Shown: positions 7,406-15,453 of the stretch, in pieces
Numbering within the stretch: the first letter of the stretch is position 1
Layout of the letters: every line of letters starts with the position of its first letter
From: DATDCV01 sp036524155
GTDB lineage: Bacteria; Verrucomicrobiota; Verrucomicrobiia; Limisphaerales; UBA8199
Direction: 5' to 3'
NCBI GenBank assembly: GCA_036524155.1
Contig: DATDCV010000740.1
Span: forward strand, 1-25,697
Length of the DNA: 25,697 bases
The notes under the pieces: model-generated
Told to the model about the DNA's origin: nothing
Databases searched by the model: none
Seen by the model: the letters and a program-made list of their open reading frames with translations, nothing else
Translations under genes and position numbers: made by a program

Positions 7406-7774
7406 CGCAGGGCAGCGTCGATCCGTTGACTCGTTAATTCGAGACTCCAGATTTGTCGGGCCAAAACGTGTTTTCCCTTGTCGGAGTCTGCCGGCCAGTG
7501 GGCCAGGTTGTGCAAATAAGCAGGACTGACCCCGCGAGCGGCCGTGGTCGACCGCGAGCGCCGCGACCAGGAGGCAGCCGCCGCTGGTAGGGACGACTTC
7601 CACGTCGTCCCAAAATAGATCCGTTGGCTGAATGGGGACGACGTGGAAGTCGTCCCTACCAGCCAGGGGTTCCGCCGCAATCGTGTCAGACAGAATATGG
7701 GGACCGCGTTACAATCGGCTTGCGTCCGGGAAGACCCGTTTTACGCTGCGGTGCCGTATTCGGGTTTTCTTCCG
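7406..7774. other. Intergenic region with one repeat element
   Basis: Between the toxin fragment and the permease there is no supported gene. Its only clear structure is the inverted-repeat element at 7584-7690. Open frames that start inside the element (for example at 7643) run into the permease gene and would give it a spurious N-terminus reading MEVVPTS. Confidence 0.55.
7584..7690. repeat. REPIN-like inverted repeat element, copy A
   Basis: A 28-base arm at 7584-7611, beginning CTGGTAGGGACGACTTCC, is the exact reverse complement of 7635-7662, with 23 bases between. Each arm is itself a hairpin: GGGACGAC, a six-base loop TTCCAC, then GTCGTCCC. About 28 further bases after the right arm (ending ATCGTGTCAGAC) are shared with copy B at 9569 with two mismatches, so the mobile unit is longer than the palindrome. 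No coding capacity or transposase is present, so movement would need an enzyme from elsewhere. Confidence 0.85.
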
Positions 7775-9313
7775 ATGAACCAAAAACCGGCGCGCGTGGC
7801 AAGCCGATGGCACATTCCGCCTTTAGTGGCCCGGGAGCTGATGGCCTATTCACGGCGACCCTGGACCTATTGGCTGCGGCTGCTGACGGCGCTGGGCGCG
7901 GTGAGCGTACTGGTCATCATGGCGGCGACAGGTCAGGCTCGCGTCGGCCGAACCGATGGTCTCTCCTTGTTTGCTGGCTCGACGGTGATCCTGTTCCTGG
8001 TCGCCAGCCTCAATGGGCTGCGCTCAACCGGCGACTGTATCAGCGGTGAGCGAAGGCAGGGGACATTGGTCCTGCTGTTTCTCGCCAGCTTGAAGCTGAA
8101 CACGATCCTGGTATCGAAGTTGGTCACTCACTCCCTGCGTAACGCCTGGGCGTTCCTGGGGACGCTGCCGGTGCTGGGGTTGTGCGTGCTGCTGGGCGGC
8201 GTCAGCGGGCGGATGTTTGCCCAAGGCGCGCTCGCCATCCTCGCGGCCGCGTGGCTCTCGCTGATGGTTGGCCTTGAGCAATCCTGCCGCAATCAGGGCG
8301 AGCACGAAGCCTTCTCGCATGGGCTCCGGAAATTGTTCCTGCTGAACCTGGTTCCCCTCCTCAGCCCGGCGAGCCTGGTACTGAGCATGTTCCTGAGGAG
8401 ATGGGGGGTCTATTACTGGCTGACACTCGGGGGCACGTTCATCGCCGGATTGATGCTTTGGTCGGCCGCGAAAACGGCGTTGGCGAATAACTGGCAGGCG
8501 GCGCCATCGGACGAAGGGCCGCCGAGTTCCGGGCGGCCTCCTCCACCGGCGCAACCCGCGACCGGACATCTCAAAAGTCCGCCCAGGCGCTGTGGGAACA
8601 CTCCGCCGGCTTACTGGCTCTTCGCGCGCTACGGGGATGCGCGGCAGGCCTCGCCACTGGCCGTCGGGATCAGCTTCGTGGTGGTCGTGGGATTTATTAG
8701 CTTTCTGACCCTGCTTACTGCCGACCCGGACATCCTCGTGCCGCTCTATGCAGGGATGATGGGAGCAGCCCGGTTCGTCCAGATGCTGGCCATGGCGAAG
8801 ATCGCGCCCCAGAGCTTCGCCGAGATCACCCGGCAAGGCGCCCTGGAAATCCTGCAAACCACTCCCATCACGCTCAAAGAAATCGTCCGAGCGGCTTATG
8901 ATTTCCTGAAGGTTCACTTCCGGCGCGGCGTGGTGCCGATGTTGGGTTTGGATTTGCTTGTGCTGCTGACGTTGGCCTTGAAGACGCGCAACAATGACGG
9001 TTCCTTTGGGCTCCTGGCTGGCCTGCTGCTGGCCCAAAACACCGTGTTTCTCTCGGGCTTGTGCGCCATGGGGGTGACCGGCGTTTGGCTCGGCCTCAAG
9101 CAACGCAGTCTCACCCGGGCTTCTTTAAGTCTGGTTTTCTACTTCCTGCTGCTGCCGGCGTCGCTGTACCTCTTTTGGTCAAGCAAGCCGATGTTTGTCA
9201 CCTTCCTCCTGGTAAGCGCCTACTGCGCCATCGCCGTCCTGATGGCCCGGAGATTGAGGCGTGTGACTCAAGGCGGCGACGGCCTGCAACGGTTGCTGCG
9301 CCGGGGGGAGTAG
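7775..9313 (+). CDS. ABC-2 type transporter permease subunit
   Basis: A 512-residue membrane protein with roughly ten to twelve hydrophobic segments in two halves. They are separated by a proline-rich soluble linker around residues 245-280 (GPPSSGRPPPPAQPATGH). The motif ISGERRQGTLVLLFL at residues 89-103 is characteristic of ABC-2 permeases in Planctomycetota and Verrucomicrobiota, where an ISGERREGTL-like segment lies after the second membrane helix. Such subunits work with a separate ATP-binding protein, and none is encoded nearby, so the partner must be elsewhere. The ATG at 7775 is preferred over the upstream ATG at 7643, which lies inside a repeat element. The transported substrate is unknown. 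Confidence 0.8.
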   Translation: MNQKPARVASRWHIPPLVARELMAYSRRPWTYWLRLLTALGAVSVLVIMAATGQARVGRTDGLSLFAGSTVILFLVASLNGLRSTGDCISGERRQGTLVLLFLASLKLNTILVSKLVTHSLRNAWAFLGTLPVLGLCVLLGGVSGRMFAQGALAILAAAWLSLMVGLEQSCRNQGEHEAFSHGLRKLFLLNLVPLLSPASLVLSMFLRRWGVYYWLTLGGTFIAGLMLWSAAKTALANNWQAAPSDEGPPSSGRPPPPAQPATGHLKSPPRRCGNTPPAYWLFARYGDARQASPLAVGISFVVVVGFISFLTLLTADPDILVPLYAGMMGAARFVQMLAMAKIAPQSFAEITRQGALEILQTTPITLKEIVRAAYDFLKVHFRRGVVPMLGLDLLVLLTLALKTRNNDGSFGLLAGLLLAQNTVFLSGLCAMGVTGVWLGLKQRSLTRASLSLVFYFLLLPASLYLFWSSKPMFVTFLLVSAYCAIAVLMARRLRRVTQGGDGLQRLLRRGE

Positions 9314-9676
9314 TTCGAAGTTCAAACTTTCGAGCTCGAAGTGACCTCGACCTTGATCCTCGGTCATCGAACCGATTGTTTCGGCGCCAAAGCCTGAAAG
9401 TCTGCGTGCTTTGCTACCGGTGGTTTGGCGCTCCGAGCGCGCCGCTCCACCCGCTCTGCGGTAAACAAATGGTAAAGAAACGGCAAAGTTTTTCGCGGAG
9501 GACGATCTCCCGCGAGCCCCTCTGACGGTGGTGCGTGCGCCTCCTCGGCGCACCTCCTCTCGGTCGGGCTGGTAGGGACGACTTCCACGTCGTCCCAAAT
9601 AGATCCGTTGGCTGAATGGGGACGACGTGGAAGTCGTCCCTACCAGCCAGACGTTCCACCGCAATCGTGTCAGACC
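9314..9676. other. Intergenic region with a palindrome and repeat copy B
   Basis: No gene is supported here. Just after the permease stop there is a 12-base perfect palindrome, TTCGAGCTCGAA at 9329-9340. The rest is unremarkable until the inverted-repeat element beginning at 9569. Confidence 0.5.
9569..9674. repeat. REPIN-like inverted repeat element, copy B
   Basis: The arms at 9569-9596 and 9619-9646 are identical to those of copy A (7584). The loop differs by about one base in length and the 3' flank ending ATCGTGTCAGAC is shared. Both copies have the same orientation and lie on either side of the permease gene. The right end abuts a leucine-rich repeat gene that has lost its start. Confidence 0.85.
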
Positions 9677-10120
9677 TCGCCCGGCTGGCTACAGGCCTCG
9701 ATTCAGCGGGACTTCTCCTGGTGGACCAACGACGGCACCATCAGCATCGTCGGGTACAATGGCCCCGGCGGCGAGGTGACTATCCCCAGCACGATCACAG
9801 ACCTCCCTGTCAGAACGTTCGCCTCTTACGCGTTCAGTGGCCGCACGACTGTGACCAGCGTCACGATTCCCGATAGTGTCCGGAGCATTGATTACAGGTC
9901 CTTCGCCAATTGCACCAGCTTTGGCGTGCGCACCAACCAGTTCGGCTTCAGCATTGCCTGGGCCGGTGGGATGACCGTCGTCGTTGAAGGGCGCGCTAAC
10001 CTGGCAACTTCGGGCTGGCTCCCCCTGAAGACCAACACCCTTAGCGCTGACACGTTCTACTTCAGCGACCCGGACTGGAGCAGCTACGGCGCTCGGTTCT
10101 ACCGCATCTGCTCGCCCTGA
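9677..10120 (+). pseudogene. BspA-type leucine-rich repeat protein, N-terminus lost
   Basis: About 147 codons remain of a surface leucine-rich repeat (LRR_5/BspA) protein. ISIVGYNGPGGEVTIPSTI, then LPVRTFASYAFSG and VTSVTIPDSVRSIDYRSFANC, are typical repeat units. The C-terminal part (MTVVVEGRANLATSGWLPL, then FYFSDPDWSSYGARFYRI) matches the short domain that ends many such proteins in this group. There is no signal peptide and no credible start: the frame runs back into repeat copy B. Only about two repeats lie before the C-terminal domain, so an internal deletion may also have occurred. It is probably not expressed as a functional protein. Confidence 0.65.
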
Positions 10121-10166
10121 GGCCGGGTGGAAGTTGAAAGCTGAAGTTGGGTGTTAATGAAAGGGG

Positions 10167-12161
10167 CTACTGCTGCAGCGTCAGGCGGATGTTCCCGGAG
10201 GCCACGTCGTATCCATCCACGGCAATTTGGTACACGGTTCCGGCCGTGGCGAAGAAAGTGATCTGGCTGGTCGTGGCGGCGCCGTAATCGTCGTTGTTGG
10301 CCACCAATGAAAGTGTGGTCACCGAGCTGCCCGTGTAAGCGGCCATGATGGTGTCAAAATTACTGCCGGCCGTGCTGATGGTTACGATGCCGGAGGCAGG
10401 CGCCTGCCATTTCCACCAGACAGAATGTATGCCCGTGCTGTCCCAGTGATAGGGTTCGTTCGACTCCCACGTCGCCCCGACATTGCTGCCAATGACATAG
10501 TCAACCGAGCCGAGCAGTTGCAGGCGGTCGGCAAAGGCATCGTTGAGCAGGCCCTGCTTCAGCCTCAGAGTGATGTTGCCGCTGGCACCGGAGTAACCAT
10601 CCACAGCGATCTGGTAGGTGGCTCCAGTGGTGGCAGTGAAGACGACTCGGCTGCAAGAGCCCGCGCCGCCCTCATCATCCTGCGCCACCGAAGTCAGACT
10701 GGTGACGCCGGTACCTTGATAGACGCCCAGGGTCGTATCAAAAGAACTCCCATCGAGGCTAATCGTCACCAGGCCGCCGGCCGGCGCGGTCCAGGTCCAC
10801 CAGACGGATTTGCCTCCCGGCGCGTTGCCGTGATTCGGTTCGCCCGACTCTTTGGTGGCGGTCGCATTCGAGCCCGTGACGGTGCCGCCGGTGGAAGGAA
10901 TCGTGAAACGGTTGGCGAACTGGTCGTTGGAGCTGTTGGTGGTCCCGCCGGAGGCGGATACGGCGCGGTAGAAGCCGCAGCCCGGCGCCACGGTGTTGGA
11001 GTCGGAGATGTTAAGCAAGCCTACGGGGGAAATGGTGTTGGTAAGGAGCGGCACCCAGGTCACGAGGTTCGATGAGGTTTGAATGACGCAGGTCGTATCC
11101 TGCGGTCCGGTCAGGGTGAACTGGACCACGCCGTTGGTGCGGGCGAGCTTGCTCAAACGCATGGGTGGCGGCGAGCCGGGCACGGGTATAATGGAGTTAA
11201 AGCGGATGCTGCCACGATTCCACCTGGTGACGATGGTTTCATCATATTGCACAAAATCCACGGCGAAGGCCGCGACCTGCCCATTCGTTTGGTAGTCAGC
11301 CTGCAGCACATTGAACCAGCCTGAGAGCGTGTTATCACCCCGGCCGGGTGAGGTGAACGCCATGCCCACTCCCGAGCCACTGAACGGGTAACGGGACGCC
11401 CCGGGATAAAAACCAACGGTTGGCAATGACGAACCTGCTCCGATGATCTCCAGTTCATATCCGCTGGTCGAAAACGACAACAGATTACCGTACCGGGTCG
11501 CGGAGAAATTATTGGTTAAAGTCAGGGTCTGCCCGCCGCCGACCCAGGCGGTGGGCGAACAGGTGAAATAGAAAAAGGTCGCGGCGTTGGTCACCATAGG
11601 TCCCGGAGTGAAGGTGAAGGTCGCACTCACATACGTGGCCTCGGGATACGGCGGGGGGATGTCCGGCATCACCAGCGTCGTCCCGTCAATGTGACGGAGG
11701 TAACGGAGCAGATTGATTCCCGATGCCAGTTGCACGGTAGCGTCGCTGAAGATCGTGGGATTGGCGCCCACATCAGGTAACAGTCCGCCCATCCGGTATA
11801 ATCCCGGCGGGAGATGAATCGGAGTCACGCCGTTGATCCGCCAGTCGCCCCCCGAATGTGCCGACGAGGTTAAGGTCGAGCTGGAGGTGATGACGGTGCT
11901 GCAGAGCAACGTGCCAGTACCAGCCTCCCACAAGCCAACCGGAAAGGTCTGACCCAGGACGAAGCCATCGGATTGAGCATCCCAGAATCCCAGTCCGTCC
12001 ACGACGATTCCGTCGCTGTTCGTCACTTGGAATTCATATCCCTCGGTAACACCTCCGCCGTACCCGACCGTGCCGCTCAGTGCATCTACACCAAGCGTGC
12101 CCGCAGAGAGCGGAATCGCGATAGACAGACAGAGTGGAATCACAAGGCTGATTGTCTTCAT
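10167..12161 (-). CDS. Secreted protein with DUF4082-like domain and two PPC-type repeats
   Basis: A 664-residue exported protein. The N-terminus MKTISLVIPLCLSIAIPLSAG is a clear signal peptide and fixes the start. Residues about 35-190 resemble a DUF4082-like beta-sandwich (DGLGFWDAQSDGFVLGQ, then a YRMGG segment). The C-terminal quarter holds two copies of about 125 residues, each with a GSNxxAT-ES-EP start, a VWWxWxAPAxG core, GSxFDT, and YQIAVDGYxxASGNIxLxL. This is the bacterial pre-peptidase C-terminal (PPC-like) pattern expanded in Verrucomicrobiota. No catalytic domain is visible, so binding or surface structure is more likely than enzymatic activity. The gene stands alone and convergent to its left neighbour. 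Confidence 0.8.
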   Translation of the reverse strand: MKTISLVIPLCLSIAIPLSAGTLGVDALSGTVGYGGGVTEGYEFQVTNSDGIVVDGLGFWDAQSDGFVLGQTFPVGLWEAGTGTLLCSTVITSSSTLTSSAHSGGDWRINGVTPIHLPPGLYRMGGLLPDVGANPTIFSDATVQLASGINLLRYLRHIDGTTLVMPDIPPPYPEATYVSATFTFTPGPMVTNAATFFYFTCSPTAWVGGGQTLTLTNNFSATRYGNLLSFSTSGYELEIIGAGSSLPTVGFYPGASRYPFSGSGVGMAFTSPGRGDNTLSGWFNVLQADYQTNGQVAAFAVDFVQYDETIVTRWNRGSIRFNSIIPVPGSPPPMRLSKLARTNGVVQFTLTGPQDTTCVIQTSSNLVTWVPLLTNTISPVGLLNISDSNTVAPGCGFYRAVSASGGTTNSSNDQFANRFTIPSTGGTVTGSNATATKESGEPNHGNAPGGKSVWWTWTAPAGGLVTISLDGSSFDTTLGVYQGTGVTSLTSVAQDDEGGAGSCSRVVFTATTGATYQIAVDGYSGASGNITLRLKQGLLNDAFADRLQLLGSVDYVIGSNVGATWESNEPYHWDSTGIHSVWWKWQAPASGIVTISTAGSNFDTIMAAYTGSSVTTLSLVANNDDYGAATTSQITFFATAGTVYQIAVDGYDVASGNIRLTLQQ

Positions 12162-12422
12162 AGGCTTGAACTTACTGAGTTACGGCGAGCGTTCGCCACG
12201 GCAGACCTGGTTATCTTCACGGGTTACATAGCTGCCAACGCTGCTGGCCAGCTTGCCGGGTTGCTCGTGGTGTGTCAAGCTTCATCCGCCCCAGTGGTCG
12301 CTGCAAGCTGATGAGCGCGTAGTGCGGGCGCCGTATCGATTCCCCTAGAACGATCGAAACGGCAACGTGATCCTTGAGCCGGAGGTTGCCGCGGTGCTGC
12401 GATCGGCCTACTTTCCACGCGC

Positions 12423-13142
12423 ATGTTCAGGCTGGTGTTGTTTGATATCGACGGCACGCTCCTGCGGACGGGCGGCGCCGGGGTGAGAGCGTTTGCGAAG
12501 GTGTTTGAAACCGAGTTCGGCGCGACTGACGGTTTTGCCCAGCTCAAGTTCGCGGGCCGCACGGATCTCAGCCTTGTCCGCGAGTTCTTTAGCTTTCACC
12601 ATATCCCGACGACGGCGGAGAACTTCAGGCGGTTCTTCGACCGTTATGTTTTCTGGCTCGACCAGATCCTGGGCGACAGCCAGACGGTGCTGTGCCCGGG
12701 CGTAGCGGAGTTCATAGGCCGGTTGCGGGGTTTGGCCCAGCCGCCATTGCTGGGGTTATTGACGGGCAACATCCGGCTGGGAGCGGAGATCAAGTTACGG
12801 CATGTGCGTTTGTGGGACGCATTCGAGACCGGGGCGTTTGCCGACGACCATGAGGATCGGAATGAGATCGCCGCGATCGCGCGTCAACGCGGCAGCAGGA
12901 TTTTGAAAGAAGAGCTGGCGGGCGACGAGGTGCTGGTGGTGGGAGACACGCCGTTCGACATTCGCTGTGGCCGGGCGATCGGGGCAAAGGTGCTGGCGGT
13001 GGCGACCGGGGGCGCCACCCTCGAGGAACTGCGACGCCACGAACCGGATTGGGCCGTCAAAGATCTGCCCCAGGTCACGGCGGAAGACCTGGTGCGAGGG
13101 GCGCCGGTTATTTCGACCGCGAACCCGGACTCTCCAGGATAG
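12423..13142 (+). CDS. HAD superfamily hydrolase (phosphoglycolate phosphatase-like)
   Basis: A 239-residue cytoplasmic HAD phosphatase. Motif I is DIDGT at 8-12, with the nucleophile Asp8 and acid Asp10. Motif II is the Thr of LLTGN near 112-116, and motif IV is GDTPFD at 174-179. The helical cap between residues about 15 and 85 places it with the Gph/PGMB-like subfamily. Its substrate cannot be told from sequence and could be phosphoglycolate, a sugar phosphate or another small phosphoester. The start ATG is followed at once by the beta-strand leading to motif I, so little N-terminal freedom exists. The next gene converges on it with a 12-base gap. Confidence 0.88.
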   Translation: MFRLVLFDIDGTLLRTGGAGVRAFAKVFETEFGATDGFAQLKFAGRTDLSLVREFFSFHHIPTTAENFRRFFDRYVFWLDQILGDSQTVLCPGVAEFIGRLRGLAQPPLLGLLTGNIRLGAEIKLRHVRLWDAFETGAFADDHEDRNEIAAIARQRGSRILKEELAGDEVLVVGDTPFDIRCGRAIGAKVLAVATGGATLEELRRHEPDWAVKDLPQVTAEDLVRGAPVISTANPDSPG

Positions 13143-13154
13143 CTTGGGCGGGCT

Positions 13155-13394
13155 TTAGTGGCGGTGCTTGCGTCCGCCGCCGCCGCAACAACAACCACAG
13201 CCGCCGGAACCATCGCCCGCACAAGCCGGCGCTGCGCTCGTGTCGCTGCCGGTCGCCGACGCGAAGACGGAGAGCTTTTTCGATAGCTGGCTGGATCCGC
13301 AATGGGGACATTTGGCCCCTTTCCATTTGCTGGAACGGACCAGCAGTTCGCTGTCTTTCTCGCACTTTTCGCAATGAAACTCGTAAATCGGCAT
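13155..13394 (-). CDS. FmdB family zinc ribbon protein
   Basis: A 79-residue protein beginning MPIYEFHCEKC, the hallmark of the FmdB/CxxC_CXXC_SSSS regulatory family. Two CxxC knuckles (Cys8/Cys11 and Cys29/Cys32, the latter as CPHC) should bind one zinc ion. The C-terminus is a glycine- and cysteine-rich tail ending in a basic RKHRH stretch, as often seen in this family. Proteins of this kind are proposed to be regulators, but their role in most bacteria is unproven. It lies tail to tail with the HAD gene, and its upstream region is shared with the divergent DUF6057 gene. Confidence 0.88.
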   Translation of the reverse strand: MPIYEFHCEKCEKDSELLVRSSKWKGAKCPHCGSSQLSKKLSVFASATGSDTSAAPACAGDGSGGCGCCCGGGGRKHRH

Positions 13395-13584
13395 GGCGGG
13401 ACAATAGCTGGTTGCGTGCCGATCTCAAGGCGGAATGCGGGCGGAACACAGACCAGAGCTGCGTTCAGGGCTGCGAGATGTGGCGGGCGGATGAACGGAC
13501 TTTTGCGCGGCCTCGGGCCGCCTTCGCCGGCCATGGTTGGAGGTTGAAAACCCGCTTAGTGTTTGAAATTATAAGGTCGATTTA

Positions 13585-15453
13585 ATGCGTAAACCGGAAC
13601 CAGCCATCGCGCCGGCAAGAGTAATTCTCTCCCGTTTTGTTCCCGGGTTTTCATTGGTTTCAGCGGCGTTTTTCATCTTCTGCTTTTTCTATGTCTGGCT
13701 GCGGACTGAGCCGGCAGTTGAGTGCCAGCGGTACAGCCCGGTTTTTTTCCTGCGCCATTCCTTCTTCGCCGAATTCCTGGCTCGGCCGGGGGGATTGGCG
13801 GAATACGCAGCGGCCTTCCTGGCGCAGTTGAATATCGAGAGCTGGCTCGGAGCACTCGTCTTCACGATCTTGTGCGGGGGCATTTATTTTCTTCAAAGGA
13901 ACCTGCTGGGCAAGATCAGCGGTCGCACGCTGGATTTTCTGCCCTTGGTGACCCCTTTTCTGCTGCTGGTTCTCCGGAGCCGCTATAGTCCTCACACGCT
14001 GTTGCTGGCAGGCGGACTCATACTGTCGTTAGGCCTCTGCGTCGGCCGGGCGGTTCTGCCCGCGTCTCCGACGTGGTTGAGAGTTGGGGCCTGCTGGGTC
14101 GCGGCGCCGATCCTCTTCTACCTCGCGGGCCTCTGGGCACTTGCCGCTTTCGCGATCGTGTGCGGTCTGGACGACGCGCTGCGCTGGAAATCGCGTGTCC
14201 GAGCCTGCTTCTGTCTGGCCGCCATCCTGGTGGCGCCGGTGTGGCTCCACTTTTCGGGTGATGTGGACGCGGGCAAGGTGTTGAATCCGTGGGGGGCTGG
14301 CCTGACTTTGATGGTGGCATGTGCAGCCTACGGATTTGCGCCGGTCGCGGCAGCCGGGCTCGGGATCTATCAGCGGCTGCGTCAGGCCGCGCGGCAAAAG
14401 GAAACCGTCCCTGGTTCCACGTCTCACGGGAGACAGAAGGAAGTAGCGGAAAGAACATCACTTTTGCGGGGGCAAATGGTGTGGGTGCGGGCGGTGCTGT
14501 TCGTCGCCGCCTGGGCGATCGTGTGGGCAGGCTTTGATACGAAGGTCCATACTCTGGCCCAAATAGAGTATTTCACCGCGGTCGGCCAGTATGCGAAAGT
14601 GCCGCCTCTGGCGGCCGGGATCAGCAGAAAGGAGATGGACCCGCCCACGGAATTACGGCTGCAGTACGCGTTGTATCACACCGGCCGCCTCTGTGAGGAC
14701 CTGTTTTCGTTCCGCAACCAAAAGGGCTGGAATCCGTTGCCCGGACTGGCATTTCGCCTCGAGGCCTGCCGTCCGCAAAGCCACGTCCTGCTCGAGTTGG
14801 GCCTGGTGAGCGATGCCGAGCATTTCGCTCACGAGGCGCTGGAATTGGAAGGAGACCGCGCTGAAATCTTGCGGTTGCTGGCGCAGATCAACCTGCTCAA
14901 AGGGCGTCCGCAAGCGGCGCGGGTTTTCCTGACGGCCCTGAGCGAAGTGCCGTTTCAGGGGGCCTGGCCGAAGATGTGGTTGCGGGCGTTACCGGCGGAC
15001 GTTCCCGAGGCGGACAGCGCGAAGTTCGCGTGGATTCGGTCGTGCATGTTAACTAACGACCTGCCGCACGAGGCGATGCCGGCCGAGCCGCTGCTGCGAC
15101 ATTTGCTCAACCGGAATAAGGACAACCGGATGGCGTTCGAGTATTTGATGGTTTGCTACCTGGTCCAATTGCGGATGGACAAAATCGTGGAGGCGTTGCC
15201 GGCGCTGGATTCGTTTGGCTACCGACAGATGCCCCGGCATTTGGAGGAGGCCATTTTGCTTCACCAGCAACTGACTCACACTCAAGTCAATCTACCCGGC
15301 CCCGGCATCAGGCCGGAGACGGTGCAGCGTTTCGAGCGCTTCGGCGCAGCGTTGCGACAGCGGCTTGACCAAACCGAGGAAGGCCGCCGCCAGTTGACGA
15401 GGGATTTCGGCGACACCTTCTGGTATTTTTACCTGGCGCGGCGAAAACCATGA
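13585..15453 (+). CDS. DUF6057-like polytopic membrane protein with C-terminal TPR-like region
   Basis: A 622-residue protein. The first 280 residues or so carry a series of membrane segments, the first at about 15-36. Between them is a conserved-looking periplasmic loop (FFLRHSFFAEFLARPGGLAEYAAAF, split by family members as YF...PGG...Y). A further hydrophobic segment lies near 305-320. The remaining half is soluble and helical, with TPR-like pairs (LVSDAEHFAHEALELEGDRA, then ILRLLAQINLLKGRPQAARVF). This matches DUF6057 proteins of Bacteroidota and Verrucomicrobiota, whose function is unknown. AAGG lies close before the start ATG. The stop overlaps the start of the next gene by four bases, so the two are translationally coupled. 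Confidence 0.75.
   Translation: MRKPEPAIAPARVILSRFVPGFSLVSAAFFIFCFFYVWLRTEPAVECQRYSPVFFLRHSFFAEFLARPGGLAEYAAAFLAQLNIESWLGALVFTILCGGIYFLQRNLLGKISGRTLDFLPLVTPFLLLVLRSRYSPHTLLLAGGLILSLGLCVGRAVLPASPTWLRVGACWVAAPILFYLAGLWALAAFAIVCGLDDALRWKSRVRACFCLAAILVAPVWLHFSGDVDAGKVLNPWGAGLTLMVACAAYGFAPVAAAGLGIYQRLRQAARQKETVPGSTSHGRQKEVAERTSLLRGQMVWVRAVLFVAAWAIVWAGFDTKVHTLAQIEYFTAVGQYAKVPPLAAGISRKEMDPPTELRLQYALYHTGRLCEDLFSFRNQKGWNPLPGLAFRLEACRPQSHVLLELGLVSDAEHFAHEALELEGDRAEILRLLAQINLLKGRPQAARVFLTALSEVPFQGAWPKMWLRALPADVPEADSAKFAWIRSCMLTNDLPHEAMPAEPLLRHLLNRNKDNRMAFEYLMVCYLVQLRMDKIVEALPALDSFGYRQMPRHLEEAILLHQQLTHTQVNLPGPGIRPETVQRFERFGAALRQRLDQTEEGRRQLTRDFGDTFWYFYLARRKP

Noticed and set aside
8024..9103. Minus-strand frame of 359 codons
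   Set aside because: It lies wholly opposite the ABC permease gene; glutamine-, arginine- and histidine-rich translation mirrors leucine-rich membrane segments.
12162..12422. Possible toxin-antitoxin or regulatory remnant before the HAD gene
   Set aside because: A short VILEPEVAAVL-like reading caught my eye but is too short to support, and no repeat, promoter or RNA is evident.
13544..13575. TTGAAA and TATAAG as a promoter for the DUF6057 gene
   Set aside because: The spacing is about 20 bases and the -10 would lie only ten bases before the start codon, so the pair is not convincing.
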